DNA of 64,000 nt from G963665185 sp049723905 (GCF_049723905.1 NZ_JBJKFD010000001.1:1116001-1180000); one strand, 5' to 3'; shown: positions 19,601 to 27,443, counted from the first letter of the stretch. The notes: a model not told the origin generated them from the letters alone. Made by a program: numbers and translations.

Positions 19601-19818
19601 AGTCGGACAGAGAAAAACTGGCCGACCTGCTTCATTCCCTACTTGGCTCTTCAGGTACATTAGGCGCTGTTTATCTGCGCAATGTCGCAGAAGAAATGAA
19701 GCCCCGGGTACAACCGGCCACCGAAGAAGAATTACTGGAAATGGCAGACACTATTAGCCAAGCCCTTTCCAGAACAATAGCCGCGATGACCCAAGAGCGA
19801 GACAACACAACCCGATAA
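16675..19818 (+). CDS. membrane hybrid sensor kinase with receiver and HPt domains
   Basis: 1047 residues from GTG 16675, preferred because TGGAGA lies just upstream; an in-frame ATG at 16657 has no ribosome site and would add six residues. Two membrane segments (about 20-40 and 300-325) enclose a helical periplasmic sensor region. A linker and PAS domain (about 400-530) follow. HisKA carries FLANMSHEIRTPLGGVIGM (His near 555), the HATPase has NLVGNAIKFT, DDTGIGI and GTGLGLAISKRL, the receiver has ILMDIQMPLLDG (Asp near 848), and the C-terminal HPt has LADLLHSLLGSSGTLGA (His near 987). A complete four-step phosphorelay protein; output partner unknown. It stands alone, followed by a repeat element. 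Confidence 0.9.
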   Translation: MNHPFSSCFRRLSCRLMISHLFLWGAFALLMGGAVTGYLRLKPALTQMYSQETEQLLQHTRLSRHISSIMSDANLALMQFSNGDIPGIFSENQDLLHAALQTLLEQVNEPKLREVIVLFDANLQTMFAQCSLLLQDITNANGRANNIQAELNLLSTAIAQNTKKGPLAEQHQHEEVITELQQSWQTLLAIERLRPLLERAPLVGNPPNKKKHIIPLLTRLENHTSRLAELLADIPEVDASQLQPLVNKYIQTQHALWQNQAMTLERFNTLLTSRAHLARSLEKLDEQAAGQGAKLLAQVQQKMLVASLSIVGLSALLAVLAFSFFTRTIRRHVTTPMRQMHSGIVSVTEGSFPPDVAFERKDEWENMKIALLGMANEMHNYYLFMENRNHELKEEILRRRISENEWCASREAFRSIFEYMDYGVFKITLNGALLECNPAFRKLIAMADSTPLDPENPPSIETLMPELDLPKLYRQLSEHDDIHFFDLQLQRSNKTRWISLYFKLKKGEQRHPAHIYGLARDVTDQKKQMEALRKAKETAEESAKTKSQFLANMSHEIRTPLGGVIGMTEMLSETPLDERQNKYVKAALQSAHSLMNIINDVLDFSKIEANRMKIDPVDFSLQEVLDSNLRSLGLQAKRKGLDFEIIVDEAVPAKLHGDPGRLGQILVNLVGNAIKFTLEGSVRLRVAPSFEFSKTGAQRYSFAVDDTGIGINPKNLQTIFDSFSQEDGSLTRQFGGTGLGLAISKRLAVLMDGSLIATNREGGGSTFELILPLPEATASEEKETKPEVRLNSQGLLGLRVLLAEDNAVNRLFATDLLRQAGMEVEEAENGRQALSMLQEKEFDLILMDIQMPLLDGIETTQLIRTSGAPYRDIPIIALTAHAMAHERQRFLDKGMNAHIAKPVDQKELFRILNTFAPLGKRQPATEGPAPEEPPILDTPAALTALMDNKNILKQMREKFIEQSQLWAEGLDGMKKKSDREKLADLLHSLLGSSGTLGAVYLRNVAEEMKPRVQPATEEELLEMADTISQALSRTIAAMTQERDNTTR

Positions 19819-19842
19819 GATTGAAATCCGAAGGGATATAAT

Positions 19843-20030
19843 AACTGCCTGTTGGCAGTTTAGATTGATTACAAAGTTAAATCTTCCAGGCTGCTCAAAA
19901 AGGTGCGAAAGCGAGGCGTAAGAAAAACTCAAGGCTGACGCGTATTTCCTGATACGCGAGGGATTGAGTTTTTTGAGGCAACGACGCTATCGTGCCTTTG
20001 TCAGCAGCCTGAACTGTCTGTTGGCAGTTT
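19843..20030. repeat. 125-bp hairpin repeat element bracketed by two copies of a 19-bp stem-loop sequence
   Basis: The core (19887-20011) starts CAGGCTGCT and ends AGCAGCCTG, its inverse complement, with nested arms AAAAACTCAA/TTGAGTTTTT and CGCGTAT/ATACGCG inside, so it can fold as one long imperfect hairpin. It is flanked by direct copies of AACTGYCTGTTGGCAGTTT at 19843-19861 and 20012-20030, each itself a small hairpin. It lies between convergent genes and may also terminate both. No coding potential. Confidence 0.75.
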
Positions 20031-20051
20031 CTGCAAAGAAAGGTCGCCCCC

Positions 20052-20594
20052 CTAGGTAACGACCAAAGTTATCCTGTCCTGCCCGTCCCGTTCTCTTAGA
20101 TGAACATCCACATGATCTTCAGGCTTGGTCGAAACTTCCAGCCCCGTATAGTCGGGCTGGATGGGAAGTTCGCGGTTGCCTCTGTCCACCAAAGCCAGCA
20201 ATTCGACACGCCGGGGACGCCCGTAATCGAGGATGGCCTCCAGCCCGCTACGGGTGGTGCGTCCTGTGAACAAGACGTCATCAACCAAAAGCACCACGTA
20301 GTCTTCCAGTTCAAAAGGAATTTCCGTGCATTGAATCTGCGGCTGCACTGACAGGCTTGTCCAGTCGTCGCGGTACAGATTTATGTCGAGTTTTCCCAGG
20401 GGCACCTTGGTCCCCTTTCCGGAAACTTTTTCATCCAAAATAGTCTTGAGCCTTTCGGCCAAATCGGCCCCTCGGCGCTGGATGCCGATAATGGCGAGTT
20501 CGGACAAATCGTCATGCCGCGCATGAACTTTCTCGGCAAGTTCCTCCAGCATCCAGGCAATGTCCTTTTCGTCCGCAAGAATATTTGTGTTCAC
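20052..20594 (-). CDS. pyrR: bifunctional pyrimidine regulator/uracil phosphoribosyltransferase PyrR
   Basis: 180 residues, normal PyrR length. The PRPP loop is VVLLVDDVLFTGRTTRSGLE; other PyrR features are IIGIQRRGADLAERL, DINLYRDDW and ALVDRGNRELPIQPDY. In Bacillus PyrR binds pyr mRNA and also converts uracil plus PRPP to UMP; whether the RNA-binding role operates here is not shown. The start is GTG at 20594 with AGAGGA six bases upstream. Monocistronic, with its own promoter at 20625-20653. Confidence 0.92.
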   Translation of the reverse strand: MNTNILADEKDIAWMLEELAEKVHARHDDLSELAIIGIQRRGADLAERLKTILDEKVSGKGTKVPLGKLDINLYRDDWTSLSVQPQIQCTEIPFELEDYVVLLVDDVLFTGRTTRSGLEAILDYGRPRRVELLALVDRGNRELPIQPDYTGLEVSTKPEDHVDVHLRERDGQDRITLVVT

Positions 20595-20624
20595 TTTGCA
20601 TCCTCTTCAAATGAATTTTGTCCG

Positions 20625-20653
20625 ACTATACGGCAGCCGGCCGTAGCACGCAA
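20625..20653 (-). promoter_or_regulatory. sigma70-type promoter of pyrR with flanking 9-bp direct repeats
   Basis: On the minus strand TTGCGT and TATAGT are separated by 17 bases, about 30 bases before the GTG. AGCCGGCCG occurs at 20635-20643 (in the spacer) and again at 20660-20668, 25 bp apart, a possible regulator site. Confidence 0.55.
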
Positions 20654-20805
20654 TCATCAAGCCGGCCGAACCTGGCTCTGTTTTCCTCTCTCCAAAGAAA
20701 CAACCTATCTTTAGTATCAGTCTTATCTATAGTAAACGAGTAACTCATTGACAAAATCACAACCTATACCTACCTAATATACTCATCACTTCTTTGGAGG
20801 AAAAA

Positions 20806-21126
20806 ATGATTCAACTGACCGATACTGCCAAAGAGCAGCTGGAAAAGTACTTCAGCGACAAGGAAAAATCCCCCATCCGGATTTTCCTGTCATCCGGTGG
20901 CTGAGCAGGCCCCAAACTTCAACTGGCTCTGGATGAGCCGGCAGACACAGACGAAGTTGTCGAAACAGGCGGCTTCACCTTTGTGATGGAAAAAGACCTG
21001 TACACCCAAGCCCAGCCTTTGTCCGTGGACATGACATACATGGGCTTTCAGATTGATTCCAGCCTTCAGATGGGCGGCGGTTCCTGCTCCACTGCAGGTG
21101 GGTGCGGCGGCTCCTGCTCCTGCTAG
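20806..21126 (+). CDS. HesB/IscA-like selenoprotein (UGA read as selenocysteine)
   Basis: 106 residues when the in-frame TGA at 20902-20904 (codon 33) is read as Sec. The frame then runs on to a TAG at 21124 and is close to the cysteine paralogue at 28139 along its whole length: both have KSPIRIFL/KAPIRIFL, LALDEP, FTFVMEKDLY/ITFVMDKELY, and end in a Cys/Gly-rich tail. The Sec lies in SSGGUAGP, exactly where IscA proteins have the first metal-binding Cys of GGCSG; two or three more Cys are in the tail (CGGSCSC). IscA-type proteins carry iron or Fe-S clusters. GGAGG six bases before the ATG. A standard gene caller would truncate this gene. Likely own promoter and terminator. Confidence 0.88.
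20902..20941 (+). promoter_or_regulatory. candidate bacterial SECIS element
   Basis: Directly after the UGA, CUGGCUC (20923-20929) pairs with GAGCCGG (20935-20941), including one U-G pair, closing a 5-base loop UGGAU. The loop begins 25 bases after the UGA and has a G in its first two positions, as in the published bacterial SECIS rule. Folding was done by eye. Confidence 0.6.
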
Positions 21127-21147
21127 CGGAACGAATCATAGGAACAT

Positions 21148-21181
21148 AAAAGAGGGACGTGTGAGCGTTCCTCTTTTTTTG
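21148..21181 (+). terminator. intrinsic terminator after the selenoprotein gene
   Basis: AAAAGAGG and CCTCTTTT form an 8-bp stem followed by a T-run. Confidence 0.8.
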
Positions 21182-21206
21182 TGAGCTGTGATTCTTAAAA
21201 TACAAA

Positions 21207-21240
21207 TGATATTGACAATCTTTTTCAATAAATCTATCTA
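21207..21240 (+). promoter_or_regulatory. Fur box overlapping the araC-type regulator promoter
   Basis: The 19 bases at 21208-21226 match the classical Fur consensus GATAATGATAATCATTATC at 15 positions. The same stretch contains TTGACA (21212-21217), separated by 17 bases from TATCTA (21235-21240). Iron-loaded Fur bound here would cover the -35 box and shut the regulator off. Confidence 0.75.
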
Positions 21241-21291
21241 CCGTAAAAATCTTTGTAATACCTGCACCCTATTCTTCCCTGGTGTTCAAAC

Positions 21292-22320
21292 ATGTTCATG
21301 CAAAATACAATTCCAGCGACACGCTGCACCATTTCCATGCATCCCGACCAGCCCGGCGCCAAATGCCCCGATTCCATGGTCGAATGCAGTATTGACGAAC
21401 ACACTGGCGATACAACGCTCAACAGCTACAAAACCAATACGTACCGCTTCCGCCCGGGGCTGGTTCTTGCCATCCGCACAAGCGAAACGCCCACCACGGC
21501 CCGCACCAGTTTCTACATCCGCGAAGCTCCTGTGTTGTTCGGTTTTCTCGTCCGTGGGGCCAACCTCTGCGTCTACACCCAAGGTGCCATGGAACACCAA
21601 AGCATCCACCATGTAAGCGGAAGCAACGGCATCCGGTACCTTCCCGATTCTGCCGGTTGTATCTCCCACAGGGCGGACGATACTCTGCGTATGGTGAGCA
21701 TCATGGCGGCCCCGGACGTTCTTGCCCAATACATGCAAGGCCAGCCCCTCCCCGCCCGCCTCCAGGCCGTACTGAACAAGCCGAAGGACTCCTGGCTTTA
21801 CTGGCAGGGCCGGGATACCCCTACAAAACGTTTCCTCCTGACCCAAATTCTCGACTGCACCTATACAGGTCCCATGCGGTCCATGTTTTTGGAAAGCAAG
21901 ACCCTGGAACTGCTCAGTTACCAGCTGGACGATTACATTCGTTCACACGCCGCCCCGCGCCCCAATACTATTTTCTTGACTGCGTCGGATAGACGCCGCA
22001 TCCAAGATGCCCGTGACCGTTTGCTCACCGACCTGGAAAACCCGCCATCCATTAGCGAACTGGCGGGACACGTCGGTCTGAACACCAACAAACTCAAACA
22101 AGGGTTCAGACTGGTGTTCGACAGTTCCGTGTTCGGTTACTTCCGCGCCTACCGGCTAGACAAGGCCCGGAAGCTGCTTGAATCGGGCGAGCACAACGTG
22201 ACCCAGGCCGCTCTGACCATTGGCTACACAAGCCTCAGCCACTTCAGCCGTGCTTTTGCCAACAGATTCGGCATGACACCCAAGGAATGCCTTCACGCCA
22301 AAGGACGCAAGGCGGGCTGA
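21292..22320 (+). CDS. AraC-family transcriptional regulator (PchR/YbtA-like)
   Basis: 342 residues from ATG 21292 (a second ATG at 21298 is equally possible; no strong ribosome site). The N-terminal 230 residues are a ligand-sensing type domain without a clear motif. The C-terminal 100 residues have both AraC helix-turn-helices: PSISELAGHVGLNTNKLKQG and VTQAALTIGYTSLSHFSRAF, with FGMTPKE at the end. Length and context, just before a TonB-dependent receptor and under a Fur box, fit the siderophore-responsive activators PchR and YbtA. It probably activates the receptor-transporter row downstream when the imported compound is present. Confidence 0.85.
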   Translation: MFMQNTIPATRCTISMHPDQPGAKCPDSMVECSIDEHTGDTTLNSYKTNTYRFRPGLVLAIRTSETPTTARTSFYIREAPVLFGFLVRGANLCVYTQGAMEHQSIHHVSGSNGIRYLPDSAGCISHRADDTLRMVSIMAAPDVLAQYMQGQPLPARLQAVLNKPKDSWLYWQGRDTPTKRFLLTQILDCTYTGPMRSMFLESKTLELLSYQLDDYIRSHAAPRPNTIFLTASDRRRIQDARDRLLTDLENPPSISELAGHVGLNTNKLKQGFRLVFDSSVFGYFRAYRLDKARKLLESGEHNVTQAALTIGYTSLSHFSRAFANRFGMTPKECLHAKGRKAG

Positions 22321-22472
22321 GCCTGCTTGCACACAACAAAATTCTTTACGGACAAACTTTTCTTCCGCAAGGAATAGTACATCCTCTCTCCTCCGGGTAG
22401 AAATTCTCCTCTGAACACCCTTTTCCGGACCGCCGGAAAAGCCTTCGGCCATCTGTTTTCAAGGAGAATACC

Positions 22473-24593
22473 ATGCCCCAGTTTCAGCGACTTCTTCCAA
22501 CACTCCCAGCCGTACAGATCGGACTTGCCATCCTTCTGACCGTCCTGACGTTGCTCCCCGTGGCTATCAGCCCAGCCAGAGCCGATTCCAACGAAGCCAG
22601 TGTCAGAAAAAAACAAGACAATGCCACGCAGGCAACCCATCAGATGAACCAAATCACGGTTACCGCAACCAAACGCGAAACCAGCCTGCAAGATGTCCCG
22701 GCCGGCATCTCCGTGCTCTCCTCCTCTACCCTTGAAGAAAGCGGCGTACGCGATCTTCAGGAAGCCACCCGGCTGGTTCCGAACGTCTACATGAAAAAGA
22801 CGGGGTCGGGAGATTCACCCATTATCCGAGGTATATCCGCCTTCGACACATCCATGACCGGTCCGGCTGGACTGTACATTGACGACATGGCGTACTCGCT
22901 CAACTACATGCAAAACCAAATGCTTTTCGACGTGGAGCGCATTGAGTTCCTGCGCGGCCCCCAGGGAACGCTGTACGGACGCAACAGCGAATCCGGCGTC
23001 ATCAATGTGGTTTTCAAAAAACCGGACAACGACTTCCGCGCCAAACTGCTGGCCGAAGGTGGCACCTACAATACCTACAGGCTGGGCGCCAGCCTCAGCG
23101 GCCCGATAGCGGAGGACCGGCTGTATTTCGGCCTGTCGGGGCTGCTGTTTCGCACCGACGGGTTCATGACCAACGAGATGCAGGACGACAAGACTTCCGA
23201 CCACAATGATATCGACAGCTGGCGCAGCATCCTTCGGTGGACACCGGACCTGGACTGGGACATCAACCTGACTCTGGATGGCAGCGAACGAAACCTGGGC
23301 ATGGACAGAATGCGCACTTCGGCAACCGGTCCCTTTGAAGTCAGCACGGACTATAAGGACTCTTCCACAGAGTCTGAATATGGGCAGGGCTTGAAGGTCG
23401 AGTACGATCATGCCGGAACCAAACTGACCTCAATTAGCGGACACCGCAGTTTCAATAAAAAATTTCACTTCGACATGGACCGCACCCCCGTTCCCACCGG
23501 GCACACCTACCTGGATATGGACCAGGACACCTACTCCCAGGAATTTCGTCTGGCTTCTTCTTTGGGGGAACGATTCGATTGGCTGATGGGAGCCTACGGA
23601 TATGCCGAAGACATGGATGTTGAATTTGACCGCAACCTTCGCATGGCAGCCAAGGCTGCCAAACGCCGCACCAAAATCGATGGCCAGGAATATGCACTGT
23701 TCGGACAAGGCACATACAACATACTGCCGGATTTGCATCTGACAGCGGGACTGCGCTGGGACAATACATATTCCAAGGGAACACAAACCCTGCAGACCAG
23801 CAGGACGACCAACGAATACGACGCCACCCTGGACGATTCCCAGGTATTGCCCAAGTTCTCGCTGGCCTATGATTTCACGACCAATGTCACGGCTTACGCC
23901 ACATGGAGCCAGGGATATCTGGCCGGAGGCTACAACTATAACATGGCCACCAATTCCGATAACCTCGCTTATGATCCGGAACACAGCACCAACTACGAAA
24001 CCGGGCTGAAGTCGAGCTGGTTCGACAATCGTCTGACTGCCAACCTGGCGTTGTTCTACATTCAAATCGACGACAAGCAGGTTATGGAAGGGTACGGCAT
24101 GTCCGAATGGCGCATCCGCAACGCGGCCAAGGCGCATAGCACTGGTGGTGAACTGGAGCTGGTATTGCTGCCCTGCGAAGGCCTGCAAATCGATGCGGGC
24201 CTTGGCTACGCAGCCTCGGAAATAGACGATTGGGATGCGTTGGAAAACGGCCGCGAAGTTGACTACTCGGGCAAAAAAATGCCCTGGGCGCCGGAAACGA
24301 CCTACAACGTGGGGGCCACATATACCCATTCCTCCGGCATGTATGTACGGGCCGACATGGCCGGTTTCGGCAAGCAATACTTTGATGCGTCAAACACGCT
24401 GAGCCAGGGCGAATACCAATTGTACAACCTGCGCGTCGGCTATGTGGAAGACACCTTCGACGTAGCCGTCTGGTGCCGCAACCTGTTTGATACACGCTAC
24501 TACAACAAAATGTCCCGCAGCATGGCCGGCGCAACGCTTCTTGAAGACGGCGACCCACTGACGGCAGGCGTAACCGTAACCTGGAGATTCTAA
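22473..24593 (+). CDS. TonB-dependent outer-membrane receptor (siderophore-receptor-like)
   Basis: 706 residues. Signal peptide about 1-37 ending SPARADS. TonB-box-like NQITVTA near residue 58, plug domain with PIIRGI, GLYIDDM, VERIEFLRGPQGTLYGRN and SGVINVVFKKP, then a beta-barrel ending in TAGVTVTWRF with terminal Phe, the usual outer-membrane signal. Best resembles the FyuA-type ferric-chelate receptors in wording and size. AAGGAG before the ATG. First structural gene of the island; expression probably needs the AraC protein encoded upstream. The transported compound cannot be read from sequence. Confidence 0.9.
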   Translation: MPQFQRLLPTLPAVQIGLAILLTVLTLLPVAISPARADSNEASVRKKQDNATQATHQMNQITVTATKRETSLQDVPAGISVLSSSTLEESGVRDLQEATRLVPNVYMKKTGSGDSPIIRGISAFDTSMTGPAGLYIDDMAYSLNYMQNQMLFDVERIEFLRGPQGTLYGRNSESGVINVVFKKPDNDFRAKLLAEGGTYNTYRLGASLSGPIAEDRLYFGLSGLLFRTDGFMTNEMQDDKTSDHNDIDSWRSILRWTPDLDWDINLTLDGSERNLGMDRMRTSATGPFEVSTDYKDSSTESEYGQGLKVEYDHAGTKLTSISGHRSFNKKFHFDMDRTPVPTGHTYLDMDQDTYSQEFRLASSLGERFDWLMGAYGYAEDMDVEFDRNLRMAAKAAKRRTKIDGQEYALFGQGTYNILPDLHLTAGLRWDNTYSKGTQTLQTSRTTNEYDATLDDSQVLPKFSLAYDFTTNVTAYATWSQGYLAGGYNYNMATNSDNLAYDPEHSTNYETGLKSSWFDNRLTANLALFYIQIDDKQVMEGYGMSEWRIRNAAKAHSTGGELELVLLPCEGLQIDAGLGYAASEIDDWDALENGREVDYSGKKMPWAPETTYNVGATYTHSSGMYVRADMAGFGKQYFDASNTLSQGEYQLYNLRVGYVEDTFDVAVWCRNLFDTRYYNKMSRSMAGATLLEDGDPLTAGVTVTWRF

Positions 24594-24595
24594 AC

Positions 24596-25639
24596 ATGCA
24601 GTCTGAAACTTCCCTTCCCACGTTCAAACCGCTCATGGACATGCTGATAGGGCCTGTGCACATGGCAGTGCTGGATACGGTCATCAGCCTGGACCTGCCG
24701 GATCACATTGAAAAAAATGGAAATCCGGAAGAGCTTGCCCTGCAGATGCATTTGGACAAGGACAATCTGATCTACCTGCTTGATGCGGCCACGGCCGCCG
24801 GATTGATGGAAAAAAAAACGGGCAGCTACGCCAATACCCCCTTGTCCCGCTCATTTCTGCTCCGCTCCAGCCCCACCTACCTGGGAGAAATGCTCATTTC
24901 ACTCAAGCAGTTGCAGCATCGCAATCTTCACAGGCTTACGGAACTGGTCCGGTCTGGCAGGCCGGAGCTTCCTCCGGACAAAAAACTTAAGGACCCGGAA
25001 CATTGGAAACGCTCGGCACGATACCTGGCAAATTACCATAGGGCAGGAGCTGCCGATATTTTGGCTGACATTGTGGACGAATTGCCCGGCGTCGAAAACA
25101 TGCACCGTATGCTCGACCTGGGTTCCGGTCCCGGAGTAATCGGCCTGGAAATTCTGTCCAGGACCCCCCACATGCAGGGTGTGCTCTTCGACCTGCCCGC
25201 CGTGGCGGATGTCGCCAGGGAGGAAATTGGAAAGGCAAGCATGGAAAGACGTGTAGAGGTTATAGGCGGCAACTACAACGACACCTCGTTCGGGCAGGGG
25301 TACAACCTCGTCCTCAGCAGTCTGAACCTCTACTACGCACGCAACCTTACGGACTTTTTAAAACGGGTTCGCCAGGCAATGGAACCGAACGGCGTATTCA
25401 TCAGTTTTCACGAAGGGCTGACCCACGGCCGAACCCGCCCCTCCCGGACCGTCCTTTCCCGACTGTCCCTGGTCATGGAGGGGCAGGATATGTCTTTCAA
25501 TCAGGGAGAAATAGCCGATGCCCTTCTCAATGCTGGTTTTTCCAGAGTCCACAGCCGGACAATCGAGACGCCCATGGGCACCTTTGAGCTGGATATAGCC
25601 TTTCGAGGTGCTGACCAAGGCCAAAGGATGGAAGCATGA
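24596..25639 (+). CDS. SAM-dependent O-methyltransferase-like enzyme
   Basis: 347 residues. N-terminal winged-helix dimerisation-type region (about 10-100), then a class I methyltransferase fold with motif I MLDLGSGPGVIGLEIL, acidic VLFDLPAVADVA after beta-2, and VLSSLNLYYARNL. This architecture is that of the acetylserotonin/small-molecule O-methyltransferases. It starts two bases after the receptor stop and its end overlaps the binding-protein gene as ATGA, so it is co-translated with transport genes. No biosynthetic (NRPS or NIS) genes are nearby, so it may modify an imported chelator rather than help build one; this is inference. Confidence 0.85.
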   Translation: MQSETSLPTFKPLMDMLIGPVHMAVLDTVISLDLPDHIEKNGNPEELALQMHLDKDNLIYLLDAATAAGLMEKKTGSYANTPLSRSFLLRSSPTYLGEMLISLKQLQHRNLHRLTELVRSGRPELPPDKKLKDPEHWKRSARYLANYHRAGAADILADIVDELPGVENMHRMLDLGSGPGVIGLEILSRTPHMQGVLFDLPAVADVAREEIGKASMERRVEVIGGNYNDTSFGQGYNLVLSSLNLYYARNLTDFLKRVRQAMEPNGVFISFHEGLTHGRTRPSRTVLSRLSLVMEGQDMSFNQGEIADALLNAGFSRVHSRTIETPMGTFELDIAFRGADQGQRMEA

Positions 25640-26652
25640 CCTCTGTGCGTCATTTCCAGACCTGTTTCCGGATCTGGACGGTTCTTGCATGTATGCTTCT
25701 GTGGTTGCCCACTCAGGTGTCTGCCCAAGTGTCAGGCCGTACACTCCGCCTGAGCGGGCCCCCGGTGGCCGACAGCCTCCCCCTGGTCCATATGGCCGCA
25801 AGCGAAGCACCACTGCCCGGTATCGCCGACGCTTGCCGCATGGTCCCCTGGGTATCTCCGGACCAATTGCGTGCCATGATCACCGGAGGCCAAACCGACG
25901 TCGTCATTGCCACCATCTCCACTCTGGCCACCCTGCATGCCAAAGGGATGGACGTACGCATCGCGGCCCTGGCCTCTCCTCCCGGCTGGATAGTTTCCTC
26001 CGCTTCCCCCCCAAATGGGGCAACTCCGACAATCGCGGCCCTGCGCAACAGGACTCTGTTGTTGCCATTCGGACCGGGAGAGATGCCCGGAGTCGTCGTC
26101 AGGACTCTGGTTGAAGCCTCGGGGCTCGATCCAGAAAAAGACATGCGCCTGCGCTATACCGGCAGTGCCATGGAAGCCGTCCAGCTTCTCCTGCTGGGCA
26201 AGGGAACCGACGCCTACCTCAGCGAACCGGCCGCAACCCTGGCCTGCCTGCGCTCCCGCGAAACAAATACCCCGCTGCACAAAAGCATCGACATCAACCA
26301 GGCCTGGGCTACGGCCTTTCCCGAAGCTCCCCGCCTGGTTACGGCAATCGGTGTACTCGGCGACTTGGCCCATAACGCCACAGCCGTCGCCTCCATAGGG
26401 CAGGCTTTCGCCCAGGCGTTTGGCTGGGTCTTGGAAAATCAGGACACCGCCCGTCAACAGGCAGACCGGATTTTCCCTGCACTCGCCCGCCAGTTGAACC
26501 GCTACGACCAGGAAACGGCCGCCTCCTCGCTGGTGGAATACGATACAGGGAAACGCTCGGCCATGTTCCTGCTCCGGCGCATGTTCGAGAGCAACCCGAG
26601 CTCCATAGGCGGACGCATGCCCGACGACACGTTCTGGATTCCCAAGCAATGA
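25636..26652 (+). CDS. ABC transporter substrate-binding protein, NitT/TauT (NMT1-like) type
   Basis: 338 residues with a signal peptide of about 32 residues (ACMLLWLPTQVSA). The mature part has the periplasmic binding fold: DVVIATISTLATLHAKGMDV, LLLGKGTDAYLSEPAATLA. The family serves nitrate, sulfonates, taurine and thiamin precursors, so finding it behind a TonB receptor is unusual. ATGA overlaps at both ends tie it to the methyltransferase and the permease. Confidence 0.82.
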   Translation: MTSVRHFQTCFRIWTVLACMLLWLPTQVSAQVSGRTLRLSGPPVADSLPLVHMAASEAPLPGIADACRMVPWVSPDQLRAMITGGQTDVVIATISTLATLHAKGMDVRIAALASPPGWIVSSASPPNGATPTIAALRNRTLLLPFGPGEMPGVVVRTLVEASGLDPEKDMRLRYTGSAMEAVQLLLLGKGTDAYLSEPAATLACLRSRETNTPLHKSIDINQAWATAFPEAPRLVTAIGVLGDLAHNATAVASIGQAFAQAFGWVLENQDTARQQADRIFPALARQLNRYDQETAASSLVEYDTGKRSAMFLLRRMFESNPSSIGGRMPDDTFWIPKQ

Positions 26653-27443
26653 GACATTTACAACCCTTTTCCCGCAAACGTGTACGCCGAAGCCCGGTTA
26701 TACGCCGTTTGACCGGAGCCGGAATATTCCTTCTCGGCCCGTTCCTGCTCTGGCAGGTGTCCGCCCAGTTTTTTCCCCCGCTGGTGGTCGCTTCTCCGGC
26801 TCAAACCCTGGACGCCCTGTGGCGTCTTCTGTGCAGCCCGGATTTCCTGAACGGTCAATTACTGATAAGCCTCGGACGTATTGCCATGGGGCTTGGAATG
26901 GCCATTATCGCGGGGATCTGCCTGGGCATCGCGGCGGGCCTGTACCGCCCGGTTCGGCTGATACTGGAACCGTTTCGCTGGATATTCACCAGTATCCCCG
27001 CCGTGGTGGTGGTCATGGTGGCAATGCTCTGGTTCGGCATGGGAACACGCATGGTCGTCTCCATAGCGGCAACCATGCTTACTCCCATCATTTACGTGGG
27101 CGTGGTCGAAGGCATGGCCGCCATGGATAAAGAACTTTTGGAAATGGCCGCAGTCTATCGTTTTTCCACCGCCATGCGCATTCGCCATATCCAACTCATG
27201 GCCATTGCCGCACCGCTTGTTTCAAGCTTGGTCATTGCCACGGGAAACAGTGTGCGCATTGTCATCCTTGCCGAAGTGCTCGGCGCCATACAAGGACTGG
27301 GCAGGGGGCTGGCCGAAGCCCGAACAAACCTCGACACGCCGCAGCTCTATGCCTATGTGCTGCTGAGTCTGCTCATCGTCGGACTGGTGGAATCCGGCAT
27401 TGTCCGCCCATTACAACGTTTTTCCGAAAAATGGCGCATATGA
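26649..27443 (+). CDS. ABC transporter permease, NitT/TauT (SsuC-like) type
   Basis: 264 residues, about six membrane segments (first at 23-45). The permease loop that contacts the ATPase is recognisable (EVLGAIQGLGRGLAEAR). Overlaps the binding-protein gene by 4 bp and the ATPase gene by 4 bp. It completes an inner-membrane importer. Confidence 0.88.
   Translation: MRHLQPFSRKRVRRSPVIRRLTGAGIFLLGPFLLWQVSAQFFPPLVVASPAQTLDALWRLLCSPDFLNGQLLISLGRIAMGLGMAIIAGICLGIAAGLYRPVRLILEPFRWIFTSIPAVVVVMVAMLWFGMGTRMVVSIAATMLTPIIYVGVVEGMAAMDKELLEMAAVYRFSTAMRIRHIQLMAIAAPLVSSLVIATGNSVRIVILAEVLGAIQGLGRGLAEARTNLDTPQLYAYVLLSLLIVGLVESGIVRPLQRFSEKWRI

Noticed and set aside
20806..20904. Reading the HesB gene as a pseudogene with a nonsense mutation
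   Set aside because: Homology to the paralogue continues without other damage, the UGA sits at the catalytic Cys position, and a fitting hairpin follows.
20975..21205. 76-codon frame on the minus strand opposite the selenoprotein gene
   Set aside because: No ribosome site, and the plus strand has clear HesB homology through this stretch.
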